Position numbers and translations under genes: made by a program. A DNA stretch of 6,033 bases from Chloroflexota bacterium (GTDB taxonomy: Bacteria; Chloroflexota; Dormibacteria; Dormibacterales; Dormibacteraceae), in assembly GCA_005879675.1 (NCBI GenBank), contig VBJE01000038.1:972-7004 (forward strand), written 5' to 3'. The notes below the pieces were generated by a model. It ran no database searches, was not told where the DNA came from, and saw only the letters and a program-made list of their open reading frames with translations. This document shows, one piece after another, positions 1 through 5,278 of this stretch. Numbering within the stretch: position 1 is the first letter of the stretch; each line of letters begins with the position of its first letter.

Positions 1-452
1 TAGGCCCGGATCTTTTCGTTGGTGCCGCTCTTGAAGTCGTACTTCGTGGCTGGAAAGGAAGGGGCGTCAGCCGTATACGGCCGACCTTCCTTCTCCCACT
101 TCACGCGCCCGCCGTCGACGAGCTGGACCTTGTCATGCCCGTAGTACTTGAGCGCCCAGTAGGCGTAGGCGGCAAACCAGTTGTTGTTGTCGCCGTAGAG
201 GACGATCGTCGTGTCGGGCGTGATGCCGCTTCGGCCCAGCAGCTCCGCGAGCGCGTCCTTGGGTGCGATGTCGCGCGCGAGTTGGTCCTGCAGGTCGCGC
301 TTCCAGTTCCAGCCGGCGGCGCCGTCGATATGACCCTTGTCGTAGACGGTCGGGTCGACGTCGACCTCCACCAGGCGAAGGCCGTGGTCCTTGGCGTGCT
401 CGGCGATCCACTCGGTGGATACCAGAGCTTTGGTCTGTGTCTGTGAGCTCAA
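1..452 (-). CDS. sseA: Thiosulfate/3-mercaptopyruvate sulfurtransferase (tandem rhodanese), N-terminal half, cut by window edge
   Basis: Rhodanese-family sulfurtransferases move a sulfane sulfur from thiosulfate or mercaptopyruvate to cyanide or a thiol acceptor, usually in the cytoplasm. The 150 visible residues form the first, non-catalytic rhodanese domain: LVSTEWIAEH (10-19), the GHIDGA turn (40-45), GWNWKRDLQD (47-56), LYGDNNNWFAAYAYW (85-99) and LVDGGRVKWEKEGRP (111-125). Asp88 lies where the second domain of the family carries its catalytic Cys, as is normal for the inactive first domain. The catalytic loop would lie beyond base 1. Full family members are about 280 residues, so roughly half is missing. 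I chose the TTG at 452-450 because GGAGGAG (465-459) sits 6 bases upstream; a second in-frame TTG at 458 is too close to that site. The gene is divergent from the DapF homologue. Assignment to the family is secure; the preferred donor is not. Confidence 0.93.
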   Translation of the reverse strand, partial: MSSQTQTKALVSTEWIAEHAKDHGLRLVEVDVDPTVYDKGHIDGAAGWNWKRDLQDQLARDIAPKDALAELLGRSGITPDTTIVLYGDNNNWFAAYAYWALKYYGHDKVQLVDGGRVKWEKEGRPYTADAPSFPATKYDFKSGTNEKIRA

Positions 453-646
453 TTCCAACTCCTCCAGAAAATGCGAATGCCGAAGTAACGGATCGGAACC
501 GACGAGCGATCGAGTGGGCGCGCAGTTACCTGCGCGAGCAGACGACCGGTGCTAGCTACAGAAGCAGGCCGGGATGTGGGTCAGGCGCTGGGCAGGCCAG
601 GCGAAGTCCTGCATAGATCGTCAATTCTAGGTAACACCAGGTCGGC
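453..646. other. Divergent intergenic region between the sulfurtransferase and the DapF homologue
   Basis: This 194-base stretch separates two divergently transcribed genes and should hold both promoters. I could not find a convincing -35/-10 pair on either strand. Visible structure includes a hairpin with a 7-base stem (CGCGCAG at 519-525, CTGCGCG at 530-536) and loop TTAC. It has no T-tract, so it is not an intrinsic terminator. The short word TCAATTC occurs at 621-627 and again at 651-657, just inside the next gene. Short reading frames crossing this region show no recognisable protein. Confidence 0.6.
459..465 (-). promoter_or_regulatory. Shine-Dalgarno site for the sulfurtransferase TTG start
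   Basis: The minus strand reads GGAGGAG, then six bases, then TTG at 452-450. This near-perfect ribosome-binding site decides the start of a gene that has no ATG near its N-terminus. Confidence 0.75.
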
Positions 647-1504
647 ATGGTCAATTCCCGGACAATTGCGACGGTGTCGCAATTAGGGCTGATCAAGTAC
701 CAGGCCCTCGGCAACGACTACCTGGTCATGGACCTGCCAGGGCCGCTCGACGAAGTGGTCCGGCTGCTGCCACGGCTTTGCGATCGCAACTTCGGCCTCG
801 GCGCGGACGGCCTGCTCGCCTTCGACCCGACTTCGATGAGCGTGCGGGTCTTCAACCCCGACCGCTCCGAGGCGCAGAAGAGCGGCAACGGGTTGCGCAT
901 CACAGCCGCCCACGCGGTCCTCGAGCATGGCGCCGGCCGGCGCTTCGAGCTGCGCACCGTCGACCGCGCGAACGCGGTGCGCGTCCTTTCCGCCCAGGGC
1001 CCTGAGGTCGTCACCGAGCTGGACATCGGCCGGCCCTCATTCCGAGCCGCCGACCTGCCGGCGACATTCGAGGGCGAGCCCGACCAGGTGGACCTGGACA
1101 CACCCGCGGGCGCGGTGACGGCGGTGCTCGTTTCGGTCGGCAATCCCCACTGCGTGGTGTTCGGCCAGCCCGTGACGAAAGAGCGCTGCCTCGAGCTCGG
1201 CCCCCACCTCGAGCGCCATCCCGCGTTCCCCGAGCGGACCAACGTGCAGCTGTGCCAGGTAATAGATCGCGCGCGCGTGCGCGCGGAGGTCTGGGAGCGA
1301 GGCGCGGGCTACACGCTCGCCTCGGGCACGAGCGCCAGCGCCGTCGCGGCCGCCTGCATGCGGCGGGCTCTCGTCGACGACAACGTCACGATCGAAATGC
1401 CTGGCGGCAACCTCGCCGTCCGCCGCGACGCCGACGGCAACCTCGTCCAGTCAGGTCCGGCGCGACGCGTCTACCGGGCGCGGATCGACCTGTCTGACTT
1501 CTAG
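647..1504 (+). CDS. dapF: Diaminopimelate epimerase homologue with both catalytic cysteines replaced by serine
   Basis: DapF normally interconverts LL- and meso-diaminopimelate for lysine and peptidoglycan synthesis, using two Cys residues as acid and base. This 285-residue protein has the two-lobed DapF plan: ALGNDYLVMD (20-29), FGLGADGLL (49-57), NPDRSEAQKSGNGLR (70-84), VGNPHCVVFG (164-173), ERTNVQLCQ (196-204) and WERGAGYTLASGTSASA (216-232). Equivalents of E. coli Asn11, Asn64, His159, Asn190, Glu208 and Arg209 are kept as Asn23, Asn70, His168, Asn199, Glu217 and Arg218. The catalytic Cys73 and Cys217 positions are Ser79 (AGC, 881-883) and Ser226 (TCG, 1322-1324). The usual Glu of GAGET is Tyr222, and DGS in the family signature is DRS. 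It may be an isomerase with altered substrate or chemistry, or a non-catalytic paralogue. ATG 647 has a weak AGG upstream; GTG 674 is an alternative that would remove nine residues. No lysine-pathway neighbour is present. Confidence 0.9.
   Translation: MVNSRTIATVSQLGLIKYQALGNDYLVMDLPGPLDEVVRLLPRLCDRNFGLGADGLLAFDPTSMSVRVFNPDRSEAQKSGNGLRITAAHAVLEHGAGRRFELRTVDRANAVRVLSAQGPEVVTELDIGRPSFRAADLPATFEGEPDQVDLDTPAGAVTAVLVSVGNPHCVVFGQPVTKERCLELGPHLERHPAFPERTNVQLCQVIDRARVRAEVWERGAGYTLASGTSASAVAAACMRRALVDDNVTIEMPGGNLAVRRDADGNLVQSGPARRVYRARIDLSDF
664..684. repeat. Perfect 9-base inverted repeat with 3-base spacer at the 5' end of the DapF homologue
   Basis: AATTGCGAC (664-672), spacer GGT, GTCGCAATT (676-684). 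The arms are exact reverse complements and unusually AT-rich at their ends for this genome. The position, 17 bases after the ATG, suits a dimeric repressor operator or an mRNA hairpin that affects initiation. It also overlaps the alternative GTG start at 674. The function is inferred. Confidence 0.55.
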
Positions 1505-1517
1505 CCCGTCGCGTCCG

Positions 1518-2177
1518 TCATGTCAAGCGCTTGACCGCGCCTGGGAGCTCGGCCAGGCCCGAGATGACCGCGTCGGCCAGCGCCGGGTCGTCCTTCTCGC
1601 CCTGGCGATTGACCCAGATCCGGGTGATGCCGAGCTCGTGAGCGGGCCGGATGTCGTGGAAGTAGCTCTGGGCCACGTGGATCCAGGCGCCCGCCGACGA
1701 CCCGAACGTCGACTGGAACAGGCGAAAGTGCGCCGGGCTCGGCTTGTAGGCTGACACGTCCTCGGCCGTGACGACCGCGTCGAAGGATGCGGGAAGGCGG
1801 CGCTGCGTCAGGGCGATGATGTCGCGGTCGCAGTTGGTCAGCAGGGCGAGCTTCCAGCCCTCCCGGCGGAGCTCGGAGAGCGCCGGCCCGACGTCGCCGA
1901 AAGGCGGCCAGTAGGGAATCGTCGAGACGAGCGCGGTCGCGTCGTCAGGCTTGAGGTCGAGCTCGAGCCGCCTGGCCACCCGGCGCACGGTCTCGGTGAG
2001 CACCGCGCGGTAGCGCTTGAACGAGCCCTCACTCTCGACCTCGGCTTCGAGCGTGACGTAGGCATTGAGAAACGCCGGCCCGTGCCCCGGAAACAGGAGC
2101 TCGCCGGTGGTGCGGATGCCGTGGCGCCAATCGATGAGCGTGCCGAAGCAATCGAAGGTCAACCAGCGGTCGGACAC
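1518..2177 (-). CDS. HAD-superfamily hydrolase, haloacid dehalogenase type II-like
   Basis: The 219 residues form a HAD Rossmann core with a helical cap. Motif I is FDCFGTL with nucleophile Asp9. The second Asp of phosphatase-type HADs is replaced by Phe11, as in 2-haloacid dehalogenases where an aromatic residue stands there. Motif II is LLTNC (Thr114, Asn115), motif III is Lys145 in AYKPSP, and motif IV is HVAQSYFHDIRPA with His174 and Asp175. The cap lies at about residues 18-90. This arrangement favours hydrolysis of a 2-haloacid-like or other small organic substrate over a phosphate ester, but many members with these motifs are uncharacterised. The start is GTG at 2177-2175, immediately after the TAG of the GYD gene (TAGGTG), with no separate Shine-Dalgarno site; translation is probably coupled. 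It is the last gene of the minus-strand cluster and is convergent with the DapF homologue, 13 bases away. Confidence 0.88.
   Translation of the reverse strand: MSDRWLTFDCFGTLIDWRHGIRTTGELLFPGHGPAFLNAYVTLEAEVESEGSFKRYRAVLTETVRRVARRLELDLKPDDATALVSTIPYWPPFGDVGPALSELRREGWKLALLTNCDRDIIALTQRRLPASFDAVVTAEDVSAYKPSPAHFRLFQSTFGSSAGAWIHVAQSYFHDIRPAHELGITRIWVNRQGEKDDPALADAVISGLAELPGAVKRLT
1522..1535. repeat. Perfect 14-base palindrome in the last codons of the HAD gene
   Basis: GTCAAGCGCTTGAC is its own reverse complement. It lies at the convergent junction with the DapF homologue and encodes Val-Lys-Arg-Leu-Thr of the HAD C-terminus. It could fold as a 5-base stem with a GCGC loop in either transcript. 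There is no T-tract on either side, so it is not a standard intrinsic terminator; a weak bidirectional end signal is possible but unproven. Confidence 0.35.
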
Positions 2178-2498
2178 CTACCGGCCGGCGGGTCGGAACG
2201 AGAGCGTCTTCTTCGTCGCGGCGTCGACCTCTTCCGGCGTCAGCAGGACAGTCGTCTTCACACCGACGGTCCCGGTCGAGCTGATGCCGATCGCGAGCGC
2301 CGCCGCCGTCACGTTGTCAGGCACATCCGAGATGACGATCACGTCGCTGTCGCCGAACGCGAAGTAGTAAGCCTCGAGCCGGCCGCCGAGCGCCTTGATC
2401 GCGGCCTCGACTGCGTTGCGGCGGCCAGTGCCGCCCTCCTTCAGCAGGCCCTTCAGGCCCTCCGACGTGTACGAGCCCATCGACATGTACTTCGGCAT
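2178..2498 (-). CDS. GYD-domain protein
   Basis: This small, probably cytoplasmic protein of 106 residues has the length and sequence of the GYD family: MPKYMSMGSYTSEGLKGLL at the N-terminus, GGTGRRNAVEAAIKALGGRLEA (22-43), YYFAFGDSDVIVISDVPDN (44-62) and VKTTVLLTPEEVDAATKK (80-97). The family forms a ferredoxin-like alpha/beta fold. Its biochemical function is unknown, so no reaction is assigned. The start is ATG 2498, since AAGGAG (2513-2508) lies 9 bases upstream and the family motif begins exactly there; an in-frame ATG at 2552 would add 18 non-family residues and overlap the upstream gene. It lies 19 bases after the AIM24 gene and abuts the HAD gene. The preceding Fur regulator could control it, which is inference. 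Confidence 0.92.
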   Translation of the reverse strand: MPKYMSMGSYTSEGLKGLLKEGGTGRRNAVEAAIKALGGRLEAYYFAFGDSDVIVISDVPDNVTAAALAIGISSTGTVGVKTTVLLTPEEVDAATKKTLSFRPAGR

Positions 2499-2507
2499 CG
2501 CGTCGTT

Positions 2508-2513
2508 CTCCTT
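2508..2513 (-). promoter_or_regulatory. Shine-Dalgarno site setting the GYD protein start
   Basis: AAGGAG on the minus strand, nine bases before ATG 2498. It lies in the short gap after the upstream TAG (2520-2518) and supports the shorter GYD protein over the extended frame. Confidence 0.75.
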
Positions 2514-2517
2514 ATTG

Positions 2518-3213
2518 CTAGCCGGCCTTCGGCAGGTACTCCTGGATCGCATGCGCCAGGTGGTGCATGCTCATCGACTGCAACCACACCCGTCCCGGCC
2601 CGGTGAGCGCGGCGAGAAAAAGCCCCGAGCCCCCGAAGAACATGTTCTGGATCCCGGGGACGGTGACGATGTTGAACTGCACGGACTCGTCGTACATGCC
2701 CACGTGCCCCGGATGCACCCGCAGCGTGTTTCCAGGCTGCAGGTCGTAGACGATGACCTCCCCATGCATCTCCACCCAGGCCTGACCCTGGCCGGTCAGC
2801 CGCTGCATCCGGAACCCGGTGCCGCCGAAGACGCCGGCGCCGAGCCGCTGCTGAAACCCGATCGAGAACTGGACGCCGAGCGTGGCGCACATGAAGCCAT
2901 GGCGATGGACCATGTAGCCGTGGCCGGGGGCGATGTCGAGGGGCAGGATCTGACCTGGGAGCTTGCCCGCGAACGCCAGCAATCCGGGGCCGCCGACGGC
3001 GGTGTACTCGGTCATGAAGAGAGTCCCGCCGGCGAACGCACGGCCGAGGGCACCGAAAACGCCGCCCTGCTGACCGCCCACGGACATGCCCGTCTGCATC
3101 TGCACGGCCATCGACATCCAGGACAGCTCGCCGGACTCGGCGAAGACCTTGTCGTTGGGCTGCATGTTCAGCTCGAGGACCGGCATCGTCGTGCCGACGA
3201 TCTTCGACTCCAT
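2518..3213 (-). CDS. AIM24-family (TIGR00266) protein
   Basis: The 231 residues match the bacterial AIM24/TIGR00266 family of beta-rich proteins related to tryptophan RNA-binding attenuator-like folds; the mitochondrial member affects inner-membrane organisation. Visible family features are the early VFAESGELSWMS (23-34), a Gly-rich stretch TGMSVGGQQGGVFGALGRAFAGG in outline (41-63), TLFMTEYTAVGGPG (64-77), LPGQILPLDI (85-94), GGTGFRMQRLTGQGQAW (130-146) and the closing repeat FFGGSGLFLAALTGPGRVWLQS (192-213). There is no signal peptide or membrane helix. Met is unusually frequent in residues 32-43 and 212-216. The start is ATG 3213, supported by GAGGAG (3225-3220), which overlaps the stop of the upstream Fur gene. 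It sits in the operon between Fur and GYD. The molecular function in bacteria is not established. Confidence 0.92.
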   Translation of the reverse strand: MESKIVGTTMPVLELNMQPNDKVFAESGELSWMSMAVQMQTGMSVGGQQGGVFGALGRAFAGGTLFMTEYTAVGGPGLLAFAGKLPGQILPLDIAPGHGYMVHRHGFMCATLGVQFSIGFQQRLGAGVFGGTGFRMQRLTGQGQAWVEMHGEVIVYDLQPGNTLRVHPGHVGMYDESVQFNIVTVPGIQNMFFGGSGLFLAALTGPGRVWLQSMSMHHLAHAIQEYLPKAG

Positions 3214-3219
3214 GCCTCT

Positions 3220-3225
3220 CTCCTC
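3220..3225 (-). promoter_or_regulatory. Shine-Dalgarno site of the AIM24 gene embedded in the fur stop
   Basis: The minus strand reads TGAGGAG, so the TGA of the Fur gene (3226-3224) shares bases with GAGGAG, six bases before ATG 3213. A ribosome finishing fur would be positioned to reinitiate on the AIM24 gene. Confidence 0.7.
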
Positions 3226-3667
3226 AGTGCCTGTGGTGGGGATCGATCACCCGGCGGCGCGTGGGATGCGGCGCAGGATTCCGCGAGCAATCGTCGCAGA
3301 CACCGACCACCAGCACCTCGGTGCGGACCGGCTTGAACCCATGGCCTTCCTCGAGGTGAGCCTCCAGCTCATGCACGACCTCTTCCTGTATGTGCATCAC
3401 GCCGCCACATACCTGGCACACGGCGTGGTGGTGGTCACCGCTCGCGAGCTCGTAATGCGTCGGGCCCTCGCCCAGATGGGCCGCGTAGACGGAGCCTGAC
3501 GCGGTCAGCGCTTCGAGCGCGCGATAGACGGTGCTGCGCGGAAAGCCAGGCTTGGCATGGTGCAGCTCGTCGGTGATCTGCTCGGCGGTGCAGTGGCCGC
3601 CCAGGCGCACGATCGCGTTGTAGACCATCTCCCGCTGCGCGGTGCGCCGCATCCCGGGCGCAAGCAC
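3224..3667 (-). CDS. Fur-family metalloregulator
   Basis: This 147-residue DNA-binding repressor has an N-terminal winged helix (about 6-75) with RRTAQREMVYNAI (7-19) and recognition helix GFPRSTVYRALEAL (41-54). A C-terminal dimerisation domain follows, with the structural zinc Cys4 site Cys84-x2-Cys87 and Cys124-x2-Cys127. By alignment with E. coli Fur, the inter-domain sensor ligands are present: His25, Glu73, His79 and His81. The His that is normally eight residues before the third Cys (His125 in E. coli Fur) is Thr116, so the additional metal site is altered. The tail after residue 128 is basic and His-rich, ending DPHHRH. Whether it senses Fe, Zn, Mn or peroxide cannot be read from this. 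The start is GTG 3667, whose G is the last base of the peptidase TAG (TAGTG); ATG 3652 is an alternative that removes five residues. It probably regulates the AIM24, GYD and HAD genes, its own operon, or both; this is inference. Confidence 0.93.
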   Translation of the reverse strand: MLAPGMRRTAQREMVYNAIVRLGGHCTAEQITDELHHAKPGFPRSTVYRALEALTASGSVYAAHLGEGPTHYELASGDHHHAVCQVCGGVMHIQEEVVHELEAHLEEGHGFKPVRTEVLVVGVCDDCSRNPAPHPTRRRVIDPHHRH

Positions 3668-4761
3668 TAGATGACTCGCAGCGTCCGGTCGGCTTTGGTC
3701 AGCACGCGGCAGCCTCCGTCGACGACCACGACGTCGTCTTCGATGCGCACGCCGCCGAATCCCGGAAGGTAGACGCCGGGCTCGATCGTGAACACCATGC
3801 CCGGTTGGAGCACCGTCCTGGATCCAGGGTCAAGGCTCGGGTCCTCGTGCCCCTCGAGACCAATGCCGTGCCCGACGCGGTGGAAGAAGCTCTCGCCATG
3901 GCCGGCGGCCTCGATGACGCGCCGCGCCGCGGCGTCGACGTCGCCCGCGGTCACGCCCGGGCGGACCGCCGCGATGGCGGCGTCATGAGCCTCGAGGACT
4001 ATCCGGTGAATCTCGCGTTGCTTTTCGCTCGGCTCTCCGACGACGGCGATCCGGGTCGTGTCAGCTTTGTATCCCGCGAATGCGGCCCCGAAGTCGAGAA
4101 GGACGAGATCGCCGTGGCCGAGCTTGCGGTTGGACGGCTCGAGGTGCGGTAGGGCCGAGTTCGGTCCCGACTGGACGAGACTGGGAAACGAGAGCGTGCC
4201 GCCGAGCTCGCCGATCACCGACCCGATGACGAAAGCGACGTCGGCCTCGGTCTGTCCGGCGCGGAGCCGCGAGAGCACGTGCTCCGTCGCGGCATCGGTG
4301 ATCGCGGCCGCGCGGTCGAGCTTGTCGATCTCGCTATCGGTCTTGGTCAACCGCAGCCGCCGCACCTCGCCGCCGACGTCGATCAGCTCGGCCACCGCGG
4401 TGCGCGCGGTGATCACCTCCGCGGCGAGCAGGCTCAGGTGCTCCTTTTCGACGCCGACCTCGACCGCCCCGCGCAGCGCCTCCGCGACGAGGGCGTAGGG
4501 GTCTTCGCCGTCGCGCCAGGCCACCACATCAGCGTTCTCGGCGCGCTCGGACGCCTTCTGCCGCTCCAGCGCGGGGACGACCAACGTGGCGCGTTCGGCG
4601 CGCACGGCGAGGCCCATCAAGCGCTCGTGGGGCTCGGCGAAGAAGCCGGTCACGTAGGCGATCGAAACCGGACGCGTCAGGTAGAGCGCGTCGAGGTGGC
4701 GGTTCGCCATCCAGCGGCGGAGCTCCTCGAGCGGAGTCTTGACCGCGGTCGACTTATTCAA
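3667..4761 (-). CDS. M24-family metallopeptidase (Xaa-Pro aminopeptidase/dipeptidase type)
   Basis: This 364-residue cytoplasmic enzyme has a creatinase-like N-terminal domain (LEELRRWMANRHLDALYLT, 11-29; IAYVTGFF, 34-41) and a pita-bread catalytic domain from about residue 143. All five dinuclear metal ligands are present: Asp223 in LLDFGAAF, Asp234 in KADTTR, His298 in RVGHGIGLEGHE, Glu327 in TIEPGVY and Glu341 in VRIEDDV. His206 in LPHLEP corresponds to the catalytic-site His of prolidases. It should remove an N-terminal residue before proline or split Xaa-Pro dipeptides; which of these is undetermined. The length is typical. The start is TTG 4761, eight bases inside the end of greA, because the conserved LEELRRWM segment lies upstream of the first ATG (4710). 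No Shine-Dalgarno site is visible, so translation is probably coupled to greA. Its stop overlaps the Fur GTG by one base. Confidence 0.94.
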   Translation of the reverse strand: MNKSTAVKTPLEELRRWMANRHLDALYLTRPVSIAYVTGFFAEPHERLMGLAVRAERATLVVPALERQKASERAENADVVAWRDGEDPYALVAEALRGAVEVGVEKEHLSLLAAEVITARTAVAELIDVGGEVRRLRLTKTDSEIDKLDRAAAITDAATEHVLSRLRAGQTEADVAFVIGSVIGELGGTLSFPSLVQSGPNSALPHLEPSNRKLGHGDLVLLDFGAAFAGYKADTTRIAVVGEPSEKQREIHRIVLEAHDAAIAAVRPGVTAGDVDAAARRVIEAAGHGESFFHRVGHGIGLEGHEDPSLDPGSRTVLQPGMVFTIEPGVYLPGFGGVRIEDDVVVVDGGCRVLTKADRTLRVI

Positions 4762-5224
4762 TGGCGGTGATGCGCACGGTGTAGGAGGCGCTCGGGGTCT
4801 TGATGAGGACCTTGTCGCCGACCTTGTGTCCGATCAGTGCCTTGCCGAGTGCCGACTCGTGGCTGACGCGCCCCGCCTTCGGGTCGGCCTCCGCCGGCCC
4901 GACGATGCGGTACGTCTCCTCGTCTTCGCCGTCTTCCGCAAACCTCACGGTGCTGCCCATGCCGACCACGCCGTTGGCGGCCCTGGACTCGATGAGGACG
5001 TGGTTCTTGACGATCGCCTCGAGCTCCTTCACCCGCGCCTCCATCATTCCCTGCTCGTTCTTGGCGGCGTGGTATTCGAAGTTCTCGGACAGGTCGCCGA
5101 GCTCGCGCGCGGCCTTGATCTTGGCCACGATCGAGGGGCGGCGATTGCTGATCAGCTCGTCCAGCTCGCGTTGCACCGCCTCCAGGCCCTCGGGAGTTAT
5201 CGGCACCTCATTCGGGATGGACAC
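4754..5224 (-). CDS. greA: Transcription elongation factor GreA
   Basis: GreA enters the RNA polymerase secondary channel and stimulates cleavage of backtracked RNA so that stalled complexes resume. The 156-residue length is standard. The N-terminal antiparallel coiled coil spans about residues 11-78, with the acidic tip GDLSENFEYHAAKNEQG (43-59); Asp44 and Glu47 match the catalytic acidic pair of E. coli GreA (Asp41, Glu44). The C-terminal FKBP-like domain (about 80-156) ends in SHESALGKALIGHKVGDKV and ITAIE. The start is GTG 5224, preceded by ATGA in another frame; no clear Shine-Dalgarno site is visible. TAGACT at 5237-5232 would place a transcription start almost on the GTG, so a leaderless message is possible, but no good -35 accompanies it. 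greA heads the six-gene cluster and is divergent from the membrane protein at 5279. Confidence 0.96.
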   Translation of the reverse strand: MSIPNEVPITPEGLEAVQRELDELISNRRPSIVAKIKAARELGDLSENFEYHAAKNEQGMMEARVKELEAIVKNHVLIESRAANGVVGMGSTVRFAEDGEDEETYRIVGPAEADPKAGRVSHESALGKALIGHKVGDKVLIKTPSASYTVRITAIE

Positions 5225-5241
5225 TCATTCGAGTCTAATCC

Positions 5242-5269
5242 GTGACTGCGCCCGTACCGCCCGTATAGA
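5242..5269 (+). promoter_or_regulatory. Candidate promoter of the membrane protein gene, giving a near-leaderless mRNA
   Basis: GTGACT (5242-5247, 4 of 6 with TTGACA) is followed after 16 bases by TATAGA (5264-5269, 4 of 6 with TATAAT). A transcript starting about seven bases later would begin within a few bases of the GTG at 5279. No Shine-Dalgarno sequence lies in between, consistent with leaderless translation, which is common in high-GC Gram-positive-type bacteria. Confidence 0.45.
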
Positions 5270-5278
5270 GTCGCGGGC

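Noticed and set aside
135..616. Plus-strand open frames opposite and beyond the sulfurtransferase
   Set aside because: They are antisense to a clear rhodanese domain or are Arg/Pro-rich GC-driven frames with no recognisable motif.
718..1242. Long minus-strand frame antisense to the DapF homologue
   Set aside because: Composition is Ser/Arg/Pro-rich with no domain, and the opposite strand encodes a full conserved protein; it is a GC-codon shadow.
2499..2552. N-terminal extension of the GYD protein to an ATG at 2552
   Set aside because: The added 18 residues are unlike the family, would overlap the AIM24 gene, and bypass the good AAGGAG site before ATG 2498.
2395..3336. 313-residue plus-strand frame, one of the longest frames in the window
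   Set aside because: It runs antisense through GYD, AIM24 and Fur, all of which have family motifs and ribosome-binding sites. Its translation is rich in His, Arg and Gly with no fold-like pattern.
4279..5245. Plus-strand frames opposite the peptidase and greA
   Set aside because: Antisense to two strongly conserved genes; no ribosome-binding sites or motifs.
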